Assembly (NCBI RefSeq): GCF_033118175.1 | Contig: NC_083711.1 | Location: forward strand, 49,176,001-49,240,000 | Direction of reading: 5' to 3' | DNA length: 64,000 bases | DNA from: Dama dama | Taxonomy: Eukaryota; Chordata; Mammalia; Artiodactyla; Cervidae | Part shown: positions 1 through 10,500 of the stretch, piece after piece | How the letters are laid out: every line of letters starts with the position of its first letter | Numbering within the stretch: position 1 is the stretch's first letter | Notes under the pieces: model-generated | What the model saw: only the letters and a program-made list of their open reading frames with translations | Databases searched by the model: none | What the model was told of the DNA's origin: nothing | Translations under genes and position numbers: made by a program

Positions 1-189
1 CTATCTTTCCACAGGCAAACAAAGAGACTATTTCTTGGAACAAAGGATAAAGTGAAAATAAATAAGTAGGAGTTGATAATGGCATTTGACATTTTCTTAA
101 ATAATCATTTTGAAGAAACATCAGAATATAAGATTTTTAAACCAATAGAACTACACCCTCTAGACCAACTCAGACTTATCTAACAGCTA

Positions 190-412
190 AAAACTAACAT
201 TTTTGTAAGTGCTTACAATGACAGGCTATTTCCCAGGCTTTGTCTGATTTAATACTCATAACAAACATGAAGGTTTTATTACCTTCAGATTATTGTTAAG
301 AAACTATGCTTTAAAGAAGTTAAAAGACTTGCCTAAAATTTCACAATATGTAAAGGGGTAAAAGTCAAGATTCAAACCCAGATCTGCCTGACTCTGGCAC
401 CAGCATTCTGAA
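190..412 (-). mobile_element. MIR SINE remnant
   Basis: Diverged MIR in reverse orientation: the tail-side segment (AACATTTTTGTAAGTGCTTAC) is followed by ACTTGCCTAAAATTTCACA and TTCAAACCCAGATCTGCCTG, the reverse complement of the MIR core and tRNA-like head. Confidence 0.6.
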
Positions 413-1934
413 TGACTACATGACACTCAGGAACTTTAAACTCTTAACAGAAAAAAAGTCATCAGGAGAACAGCTTTGCTCTACTCATCACCCTCACTTC
501 CAGCCAGTCTGTGAGACACAGCCATCAAAACAATACCCAACAAGTACTCCAAGGTCCTCCAGAGGAAAGGAGGGCACCACCCTCTCGAAGCTGAACCTCT
601 GAAGGCAGACGTGCACGGAAATGACCTGCCACCTTCAGACATTCTGTAGAAGCAAAACGATGCCCAAACCACAGCACTCAAATGAATGAAGCATTTCCTC
701 TTCTGAGCTCCCTTATATATTCCTTGATGATAGACTGTGCTGTTTCGTAGAAAGATTTTGTTTATACTGAACGCCTTGCAGTCTGTCCTTGAGTTTCTGT
801 CTCCAATGTCTGACTTGGTACCGGGCATTCAATGCCTAGTAAATTAACAGAACTCTATACTTGCCTGAATATAGAGAGAAAACTCCAGCCTTAATTAAGG
901 TATTCACATATCTTTAGAATAAAAAACTGTCAGGATAACGAGAGGGGTCTCATGGAGTCTAGAAAAAGGGCTACTTAACTAATTTATCCTACTATGAGTG
1001 AAAAGCCTGCGACAGTGCATTGTGGCTTCCTTGTAACACAGAACCCTAGACTGGAGATAGCTACAATAGGCTAGCATGACTTTGATACTGGCCATTAGGA
1101 TCACCCAACTTCCCTTCTCTGATCTCAAGCTGGCAAAAGGAACTTTCAATCATAATTCCCTACAGATTGTCCTATGGGAAAAGAATGCACACGCTAAGCC
1201 AATGCAATAATTAGTCAGCTGGCAGACACACTTCTTGATTTAAATAGATCGCTCAGCATCCTAGAGAATGCACTGTATTTTGTAGCTTGGTAAGCATAAA
1301 TTGGTCTTAAGAGACCTCTTCTTCCTGGGAATGCTGGCAGTTCTGGACGTGCCCTGGGTCTACAGGGGATGTCATGAAGGTGTTACCCCTCGCCTACCAC
1401 AGAAGCGGTGAGGCACGATGTTCCTATCCCACGCTGAGTGTCATCAGTAAGGTTTTCCTCCCCAATTTGATAAGCTGTCACTTCCGATGGTGTGGCTTAG
1501 GGAACTTTAGAGTGGTAACCGAGCATCTCAACACTTGGATGCCTTGCTGAGAGATGAGACATCTGCTTGCCGTCTGTAAATTCCCTCAATCCCTTAATTT
1601 TTCCTGTCAGAACATGAGTAACTGCTGATCTCCTTTTGTAAAGAAATAAATTCAGTAAAATACGGTGAGAAAAAAAAAAAAGATGGCCCCAATGTGAAAT
1701 TGAACAGTAAGAGGGACACCTACTGGTCAGAACTCACCACACCACATATGTCCTAAACATCCCTCACAATGCCTCGCTCCTAGTAGCTCAATAAATATTT
1801 TTGAAAATAATGAAGAAACAAGTGGTTAGTTTTATTCACTAATGTAGGCAGATACAACCATAGACTCTGTGACACTTAGATGACAGTATGTGATATTCTT
1901 GACTTAATCAGAAGGATGTTCAGTCTCTATGTAT

Positions 1935-2135
1935 GCAGGTGGAGCAGTGGTAAAGAAGCTGCCTGCCGATGCAGGAGATTAAGTTTGATCCCAGGGTCAG
2001 GAAAAGCCATTGGAGTAGGAAATGGCAACCCACTCCAGTATTCTTGCCTGGAAACTTTCATGGAGAGAGGAGCCTGGCCGGCTACAGTCCATGGGGCTGC
2101 AAAGAGTCAGGTGAAACGGAGTACACACATCTTTC
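1935..2135 (+). mobile_element. Bov-tA SINE, diverged
   Basis: tRNA-Glu-like head (GGTGGAGCAGTGGTAAAG, GATCCCAGGGTC) followed by the BovB-derived body (GGCAACCCACTCCAGTATTC, TACAGTCCATGGGG). Confidence 0.8.
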
Positions 2136-2335
2136 ACCCTAAAGAGCATGCGTATGAACCTCATACATTTCTGTCTTCTGAGGAATCATTGTAGGGACAC
2201 TGCTTCACAGGCAGAACATAACTCTGTGAGGACTGCATGCTCTTTCCAGCTCTGCGGGATGGCACATGCCTGCATCTCCAGAAAGATGAGCTTCTCCCCG
2301 GGATCTATGTCCAACCTAGTAACATGTTAACATGG

Positions 2336-2545
2336 GGCTTCCCTGGTAGCTCAGACGGTAAAGTGTTTGCCTACAATGCGGGAGACCTGGGTTCGATCCC
2401 TGGGTCGGGAAGATTCCCCTGGAGAAGGAAATAGCAACCCACTCCAATATTCATGCCTGGAAAATCCCATGGACCAAGGAGCCTGGGGGCTACAGTCCAT
2501 GGGGTCGCAAAGATTCGGACATGACTGAGTGACTTCACATCACTT
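2336..2545 (+). mobile_element. Bov-tA SINE
   Basis: Starts GGCTTCCCTGGTAGCTCAGA with an intact B-box-like GGTTCGATCCC, then the Bov-A body ending near GACTGAGTGACTTCAC. The reading frames over it belong to the SINE. Confidence 0.9.
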
Positions 2546-3229
2546 AAGACAGGAGCCAGGGATAAGGGGAAAAATGGAGGAGAGGAAATGGCTGTACCAG
2601 GTAGCACTCCAGTTGCTTCCTGGACTCGACAGAAAATCAGACAAGGAGCGTCAAGCTTCTACTGAGAGTCTCTCAAGTGCGCTGCATGCCTTTCAACATC
2701 ACAGGGAGAAGATTAAGAGAAATGTTTCTGGATCAAGAAATCTGTGCGAACAGGCAGTCTGGGTTAGATTAGTGGCCTTACTCTTTACTGGCAAAATATA
2801 ATTTTTCTCCCAATGTTTTCCTTGGACGTCTAAAAATAACACTTCTAATATCATCTACCTTGTCTGGTAAAGATATATTCATTAAAGAAGATAAAATGCC
2901 TCACAGAGACACTTCATTACCAAGTTTCTGTCCTAGAAAGAGAACTCAAAGAAATGCTTGAGGAATCAGAAAGTCATCTATTCTCAGATTTGAGAACTTC
3001 AGTGTGACCCAGAAGAGACTTAGTTCTGGCATGGTAAATGCAATACAGAGACATCTCAGGATGAAGAGCAGAATAGAAACAAGCCAAGAGAACAAGGAAG
3101 TACGTAAGATGCAGGATGCACGCCGAGGACAAAGCGTTATCCGACTGAAGAAAGCCGTGCTGCCTCTCTGCACTCAGCGACGCCAAATTAACCAACCATC
3201 ACCACAGCATCCCCTTTCGCCTTCTAAAC

Positions 3230-3496
3230 CGCCGCTGCTGCTAAGTCACTCAGCCGTGTCCGACTCCGTGCGACCCCACAGACGGCAGCCCACCAGGCTC
3301 CCCCGTCCCTGGGACTCTCCAGGCAAGAACACTGGGGTGGGCTGCCATTTCCTTCTCCAATGCTTCAAAGTGAAAAGTGAAAGTGAAGCCGCTCAGTCAT
3401 GTCCAGAGACCCCAAGGACTGTAGCCTACCAGGCTCCTCCATCCACGGGATTTTCCAGGCAAGAGTACCAGAGTGGGTTGCCATTGCCTTCTCCAA
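3230..3496 (-). mobile_element. Bov-A2 SINE (two Bov-A units)
   Basis: Two reverse-oriented Bov-A units (about 3230-3365 and 3370-3496) with no tRNA head, flanked by a perfect 10-bp TSD, CCTTCTAAAC, at 3220-3229 and 3497-3506. Confidence 0.88.
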
Positions 3497-4213
3497 CCTT
3501 CTAAACTACACTGAAACAACTGCTATATAGAGGAGAGTATCTCTGACTGCTATTTCCAAAGACATCAGTCATGTGGAGAGGAAATTTATTCCTCACTTCA
3601 AATGCCCTCATTGGCTGTCTGACGTGCGCAAGTTTTAAATAGAAAAAAATAATGATATTGTATCTCATGACAATCAATCCAACTAGAGATTATTTCAAGA
3701 AACTCAGATATCTCTTCTTCTCTCACACTTCTATTAGGAAGAAAGTGCATACTAACAAGGCCTGGAGTTGAATTTTTGAAGTGTGGACACCAGGCAGATA
3801 TTTTGTTGACTCACTTCAAATGGGTCCTACTAACTTAAAACAATGTTTGCAACTTGAAAGAGGTGCAAAGCAAACAGAAAACTTCATGTGTATAGAAACA
3901 CTTATGTAGAGAGAGAGGTTATATATATAATACATAGACTATTTCTGGGCTACACATTCACTTATACACAGCTCAAAATAAAAGTATACCAAAAAGTTAT
4001 GAATAAACTCCACCAACTGGTTAATATCCAACAATACTGAACAGTTTTGGAAACGGTACTTAGGTTAACAATTCTATCATAAAATCTAATGGCTTCATAT
4101 TGAATTGTTGTCTGTGCCCCCATAGAAAACTCAGCACTCAGCAACTGAACACCATTCTTTGACCAGAGGGTTCACACCAGAATTCAGTTATGTTTTAACA
4201 GTCTAGTCTTCCC

Positions 4214-5621
4214 AGTTCAGTTCAGTACAGTCGCTCAGTCGAGTCCAACTCTTTGCGACCCCATGGACTGCATGCAGCACTCCAGGCCTCTCTGTCCATC
4301 ACCAACTCCTGGCGTTTACTCAAACTCATGTCTGCTGAGTCGGTGATGCCACCCAACCATCTCATCCTCTGACGTTCTCTTCTACTCCCACCTTCAATCT
4401 TTCCCAGCATCAGGGTCTTTTCCAATGAGTCAGTTCTTTGCATCAGGTGGCCAAGAACTGGAGTTTCAGCTTCAACATCAGTCCTTCCAATGAATATTCA
4501 GGACTGATTTCCTTTAGGATGGACTGGTTGGATCTCCTTGCTGTCCAAGGGATTCTCAAGAGTCTTCTCCAACACCACAGTTCAAAAACATCAATTCTTC
4601 GGCGCTCAACTTTCTTTATAGCCCAACTCTCACATCCATACATGACTACTGGAAAAACCATAGCTTTGACTAGACCTTTGTTGGCAAAGTAATGTCTCTG
4701 CTTTTTAATATGCTGTCTAGGTTGGTCATAAATTTTCTTCCAAGAAGCAAGCCTCTGAATTTCATGGCTGCAGTCACCATCTGCAGTGATTTTGGAGCCC
4801 CCCAAAATAAAGACTGTCATTGTTTCCCCATCTATTTGCCATGAAGTGATGGGACCAGATGCATGATCTTCATTTTCTGAATGTTGAATTTTAAGCCAAC
4901 TTCTTCCCTCTCCTCTTTCACTTTCATCAAGAGGCTCTTTAGTTCTTCTTCACTTTCTGCCATAAGGGTGGTATCATCTGTGTATCTGAGGTTATTGACA
5001 TTTCTCCCAGCAATCTTGATTCCAGCTTGTGCTTCATCCAGCCCAGCGTTTCTCATGATGTACTCTGCATATAAGTTAAATAAGCAGGGTGACAATATAT
5101 AGCCTTGATGTACTCCTTTCCCAATTTGGAACCAGCCTGTTGTTCCATTACAGTTCTAACTGTTGCTTCCTGACCTGAGTACAGATTTCTCAGGAGGCAG
5201 GTCAGGTGGTTTGGTATTCCCACCTCTTTAAGAATTTTCCAGTTTGTTGTTATCCACACTGTCAAAGGCTTTGGCATAGTCAATAAATCAGATGTTTTTC
5301 TGGAACTCTCTTGCTTTTTTTGATGATCCAGAGGATGTTGGCAATTTGATCTCTGGTTCCTCTGCCTTTGCTAAATCCAGCTTGGGCATCTGGAAGTTCA
5401 TAGCTCACATACTCTTGAAGCCTGGCTTGAAGAATTTTGAGCGTTACTTTACTAGTGTGTGAGATGAGTGCATTGTGCAGTAGTTTGAGCATTCTTTGGG
5501 ATTGCCTTTCTTTGGGACTGGAATGAAAGCTGACCTTTTCCAGTCCTGTGGCCACTGCTGAGTTTTCCAAATTTGCTGGCATATTCAGTGCAGCACTTTC
5601 ACAGTATCATCTTTTAGGATA
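4214..5621 (-). mobile_element. BovB LINE, 5'-truncated
   Basis: Reverse-oriented BovB covering the C-terminal half of the reverse transcriptase and the 3' end (GTTCAGTTCAG at the 4214 edge). RT pieces such as NLRYTDDTTLMAES (catalytic YADD changed to YTDD) and [13 protein letters not shown] are visible, split by frameshifts. It is dead as a protein source. Confidence 0.92.
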
Positions 5622-5711
5622 CTTAGTAAATACTTGCTAAAATAATATAAACAAAAATGAGGAAGTCAGAAAGCCCTTTGCAAATGTAAGATATTATATT
5701 TGTATCTAATA

Positions 5712-5922
5712 TGTGGTGGTGGTTTAGTCACTAAATTGTGTCCAACTCTTTGCAACTACATGGACTGTAGCCCACCAGGCTCCTCTGTCCATGGGATTTC
5801 CCAGGCAAGAACACTGGAGTGGATTGCCATTTCCTTCTCCAAGGAATCTTCTTGACCCAGGGATCGAATCTGTCTCCTGCATTGCAGGCAGATTCTTTAC
5901 TGACTGAGATACCAGGGAAGCC
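5712..5922 (-). mobile_element. Bov-tA SINE
   Basis: Reverse-oriented Bov-A body (TGGACTGTAGCCCACCAGGC) and tRNA head ending ACCAGGGAAGCCCC. Confidence 0.9.
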
Positions 5923-5944
5923 CCTGATCTTATATAAACAAGGC

Positions 5945-6350
5945 AAAATGACATGGATTGACCTGGAGGTATTACACTGAGTTAAATAAGTCAGACAGAG
6001 AAAGATAAATACTCTGTTATCACTTATATGTGGAATCTAAAAAATTAAATAAACGAATGAACAAAACAGAAACAGACTCACAGATATACAGAACAAACTA
6101 GTGGATACTGGTGGGAAGAGGAAAGGGGGGAGGGGCAAGACAGAAGTAGAGGATTAAGGGATACAAACTACTGTGTATAAAATAAGCTACAAGGATATAC
6201 TGTATAGCACAGAGAATATAGCTAATATTTCATAATAAGTTCAAATGGAATAAAATCTATAAAACACTGAATCACTATGTTCCACATCTGAAGCTAATAC
6301 TGTAAATTAACTCTACTTCAATATAAAAATTAAACTAAAAAAAAAAAAAT
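5945..6350 (+). mobile_element. L1 3' end
   Basis: Typical L1 tail motifs: GACCTGGAGGTATTACACTG, ACTTATATGTGGAATCTAAA, GGATATACTGTATAGCACAG, then an A-rich tail at about 6338-6350. Confidence 0.75.
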
Positions 6351-6734
6351 TAAATGAAGAAATGTTTTATCTCTAAACATCCCTGTGCTTAGCCTATGAA
6401 TTTCCTTCATATATTCTATACTATGATTATTTATCTTTCAAGAGAAAGTAAATTTTAAACAAACTTGAATTCAAAGACAAAAAGACAAGCAACTTTCACA
6501 AAGGGGACTGACTATGCTTTTAAGAAACTCCAGAGAGCAGCTGTTTTCACAAATGAACTGTGATAGAAATCAGCTTTCTTCTTTTCATTTACCACTTAAA
6601 AATGACACTTGATTACTCAATGACAACAGTATATTTGAAAGTGCTTTATGAATGCCAATTTTTATACTAATTTTATTTATTTATTTATTTTTTTATACTA
6701 GTTTTAAATTAAGCATAACTTAGTATTTTAAAGT

Positions 6735-6905
6735 ATTTGACAAAGGCTAATTATACAGCACAGGGAATATAGGCAATATTTTATAATAACTAAAAATGCA
6801 GTGTAAATGTAACCTTTAAAAATTATGAATCACTATGTAGTACACCTGAAACATACATAGTATTATAAATCAATGATACCTCAAAAAAATAAAAGTTTTA
6901 AAATA
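6735..6905 (+). mobile_element. L1 3'UTR fragment
   Basis: ATTATACAGCACAGGGAATA and CACTATGTAGTACACCTGAA are common L1 3'UTR sequence; A-rich end near 6885-6905. Confidence 0.65.
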
Positions 6906-6934
6906 AAAATTAAGAGATTAAAAAATACAAGTAC

Positions 6935-7345
6935 TTGTCCGTCAGCAGTCTATGATAGAAGTCTGTAAACTACAGCTTATGAGCTAACTCCAGCCCACTG
7001 TCCATGAGTTAATGGATTTTATATTTTTAAATGGTTGAAAAAACTCAAAATAACAATATCTTGTGACATGTGAACACCATATGAAAATGACATATCAGGA
7101 TCTATAAATAAGTTTTATTGGAACACATCCATGGCAGATTCATGTCAATGTATGGCAAAAACCACTGCAATACTGTAAAGTAATTAGCCTCCAACTAATA
7201 AAAATAAATGAAAAAAATAAAAAATAAAAAAATAAAGAAAAAAAAATTTTATTGGAACACAGCCACACTCATTCATTTTCAATGTATTGCTTACACTACT
7301 TCCAAGTGAATAGATATGACAGAGCTTATATAGTGTGAAAAAGTA
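6935..7345 (+). mobile_element. Old DNA-transposon-like repeat, interrupted
   Basis: Contains the widespread mammalian pattern GTAAACTACAGC...AATGGTTGAAAAAA...TTTTATTGGAACACA...CACTCATTCA. Family name not certain; probably hAT-type. A younger L1 tail at 7128-7246 splits it. Confidence 0.5.
7128..7246 (+). mobile_element. L1-BT 3' tail insertion
   Basis: ATGTCAATGTATGGCAAAAA...TAATTAGCCTCCAACTAATA followed by an A-rich tail is the L1-BT 3' end. A perfect 15-bp TSD (TTTTATTGGAACACA) flanks it at 7113-7127 and 7247-7261. Confidence 0.88.
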
Positions 7346-7356
7346 TAAAATATTTA

Positions 7357-7398
7357 ATAACATTTGCCAAATAACATTTGCCAAATAACGTTTGCCAA
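7357..7398. repeat. Three tandem 14-bp units
   Basis: ATAACATTTGCCAA three times in a row; the third copy has G for A at position 6. Local slippage repeat. Confidence 0.85.
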
Positions 7399-7538
7399 AT
7401 GATCTATAAGAAGTTGGACAGTGATACTGGAAGTAATAAAAGGACTGAGCCACGTTCGCTTGGACCTAGGGCTACCGTATTTTCTAAACTACTTCCTAAT
7501 TAGGTCAACAGTACAGAAAGTGTCAAAAGGTACTCTAC

Positions 7539-7559
7539 CTGCCGTTTTCCTTAGGGGAC
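7539..7559 (-). CDS. IMPG2: IMPG2 exon 9, 21-nt microexon
   Basis: Completes the Arg codon and encodes SPKENG plus two bases, matching the RSPKEN that follows NAFTGLPGY...VLDF in IMPG2 as I remember it. The acceptor has a strong pyrimidine tract (TTTTTATTTTCAG) and the donor is GGCAG|GTAGAG. Exon 10 (family motif GVDVYYAV) was not found between here and position 1. Confidence 0.83.
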
Positions 7560-10500
7560 CTGAAAATAAAAATCGAAAAGTGTTAAGCAGAGTTTAAGCA
7601 AGTTATAACTGTCATATAATTAATCAAAGTACAAGCTCTTCATGTATTTCCTCTGAAATGTTTCTTCAAATGAAAATGCCTGTATACTACTAGATAATGA
7701 CAAATACCTGTACAATGAAGGAAGAAAGCAAAGGTGGAGAAAGTATTCTATTTTAAAATCTATAATCTTTACTGTCTTTAAACTTCTTAAAAATACTTTT
7801 AAACAATTAATATGTGGTTTTCACTTTATAAATAAACTTTTTTCAGTAGATGAGCAGAGAACTCCAGCTGTTGGCATTAACAAAATTGGTAACATTGTTG
7901 GGGGGATACAATGTTAAATGTTATGTGTTATGTATACGATGTTACAACACCAATGTCAAGTGGCATTAAAATTAATGAAAAGAAAATCAGATAACATATA
8001 CTAAGATTCCAAGGAGTTGGGAAAGGTCCAAATTGACTAACCTATAGGATATTGCATAGTCTTTAATATTTATTTACTGATTTTCTGTATCAGACACTTA
8101 AATGGACTTTCCAAATGTCAAGAACTACACCATGCATTTTACAAAAATTACTTCTTTTAATCTTCATGAAAATTCATTAAGGACCATGAATATCCCCATT
8201 TACAGGTAAACAAACTGAGGAACAAAATCACTAAATAATTTACCCAAAATATTTCAAAAGTATTTTTAAATAAAGCACGATTCATACAATATTGTATATA
8301 TTACTTATATAAATGAGAAGTTAAAGCTTGTTAATTTACCCAAAACCATCCAAGCAGAAGTGCCAAAGGCAGGATTTAAACCTAGGCAAGTTGATCCCAA
8401 AAGTCATGTTGTCTTTCATATGCTATCAAATGAGAAAGGACTTCAAAAGCCTCAGTTTCTCACGGGAGCTTTAGTGACAACTGGAGACAGTATTCCTGCC
8501 AAGTGCCATGGCTGAACTGGGGAGACAGGTCATGCTGTGAGAGGGGATGGAGGATCAGTGAACCAGGCTTGCCCTTGCCCCTGCATCAATAACCAGCTGA
8601 ATTCCTCAGAAAAAGTACATGCATTTCCTGTGCTCCGGTTTCCCTACCAGGAAAAACAACGAGGATAATAGTAACTGTCTCACAGCACGGCTGTTGGGAT
8701 TAATGAGTTAATATGGATAGAAGGCCTGGCACGCTATAAATGTTATGTAAGTGCTTGCTGTTGTTTCTGGAAAACTGAGAAGTTGCGACAAGAGTATGCC
8801 AAAGTTAAGATGTGGACATTGTCAATTAAGCCCATGCTCCCCTGCATCTAATAGCTGGGCCACAGTCACCATCCACATGCTCCAAAGCTTCAGAGGACTC
8901 AGTCTAGCACTGGGGGTTAAGAGCCAGAGATATAAAGATAGCCACTTTGTTTCAAAATCCCTCTTCTGCTCTCTGACCTTGGGCTAATACTGCATCCTTC
9001 TAAACCTATTTGTTTTTCTGCAAAATAAGTATTAATAGCAATAGTTTTCCTAAAAGGGGTGAAGATTATGTGAACTCAGGAATGTAAAGTGGCCAATACA
9101 AAGTATTCACTCAATAAAATGTGCACAAGTATGATGCTGCAGGTTTTAGGTAAGGAAGCAACGTCCTAAAAAGAGGTGTCCGATTTACCCTGAATTGCTA
9201 TGCTGATAAACACATCCCCTCCAGAATGACTATCCATCAAGACATCACAGGGCCCTCACTGGGGCACTGATGAGCCTTTAGGAGCACACTAGATCACATC
9301 TAACCTTTCTCCAGGCTCCCCTCAGTGCCAAATAAAAACATGTAACTTCTCAGCAGCAAGCTGGAGACATGAATTCCTAAGTTCTCACCCTGGCCCAACT
9401 ACAGATCTAGTACATCTCCCTGAATGTATTATTTTGCCTTTTTTAACTCGGTTTCCTCATCTGAAAGACCAGCATTAGGAATAAGGATTTAACAAAAGAC
9501 CAAATTACAGAATTCACATCAGTTTCTAATCACTGTTGTTAAGAGTACATACAATAAACACAAAAGGATAATCCATTTGAAATAAAGACTGCTACAAAAC
9601 CTATGCATTTTTGAAGTCCATTTACCTAAAGTCAAGTACACGAATGTCCCTGTAGCCTGGTAACCCAGTAAATGCATTTTCCACCTGTCAAAAATAAAAA
9701 ATTTGTAACTACATAGAAATGTAAAAAAACACACACAAAAATGCTTTTAAGAGTAGAATATAAAGTGCACTGTTTATTAGAAACTTATACAAATACATGG
9801 ATATACATGGATTAGAAAGCTAAGAAAATTCCAATTGTCACAGTGTTAGAAAATAGTTTTTACCACAACCCTGCCATATTTTTTTTGTTTTTTAAGGTTT
9901 TGATTTACTTTAATATTAATTTTTTCCAAATTATAAAAAACAGACTTTTATTGGCAAAATACTATTTTTTCCCTTATGTGATAAAATGTGAAAAAAAGGA
10001 CTAGTTTCAAAAGAAACTGTAATAACATTTTAAAATGTAACTGTGTGGATTAGAAATCTGGCCACAGCACACACACTGATAGAGTCAGGTGTTCATTTCC
10101 TGTAAGTGTAAAATGTCTGGTGGCATCTGTTTCCTGTTCCTATGACACAAAGGACTATGAACACAGCCAACATAAGAAAGAAATGTGGAAACCTGGGCTC
10201 AGGCTTTGCTGACTGGTGGTCACGGAGGAGATTATAAGCAGTGACTGGTCAAAAGATCAACTTACGAGCATCACAACTGCAGAAACCAGTTATATCACCA
10301 ACTTTCTAAAATCAGGCTACATCAACCAGTATGAGCTTAGTGACTAAAGCAGGGGGAAGTGATAGATCGGACTAAACACCAAAAAATATGAGGTTTTGTA
10401 CAAATACACACTTAACAAAATCGAACATTTTACCCACAACACTTCAGAAGGTGACAGTCTCACCAGGTTAAGTCACTATGGGGCCAACACCAGAACAAGA

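Larger units (their letters stand above)
1..7538 (-). other. IMPG2 intron 9 (part)
   Basis: No coding exon was recognised. It holds a MIR, Bov-tA/Bov-A2 copies, a BovB copy, L1 3' ends and an old DNA-transposon remnant, listed separately. About 410-1930, 2550-3220, 3510-4210 and 6350-6735 look like unique or unrecognised sequence. If exon 10 does lie here, it escaped the motif search. Confidence 0.7.
7560..9625 (-). other. IMPG2 intron 8
   Basis: Mostly ancient MIR-type repeats in both orientations; no young retroelement seen. Confidence 0.75.

Noticed and set aside
2336..2420. tRNA-like sequences with A- and B-box motifs, here and in every Bov-tA
   Set aside because: tRNA-derived SINE heads, not tRNA genes; they cannot be folded into intact tRNAs by eye and are fused to SINE bodies.
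2371..2607. Recurring short frames with [13 protein letters not shown] or [14 protein letters not shown] peptides
   Set aside because: These are translations of Bov-tA SINE heads, repeated at many sites on both strands.
1..7538. Search for IMPG2 exon 10 (GVDVYYAV... motif)
   Set aside because: No matching minus-strand stretch with splice sites was found in the non-repeat parts; it is assumed to lie before the window.
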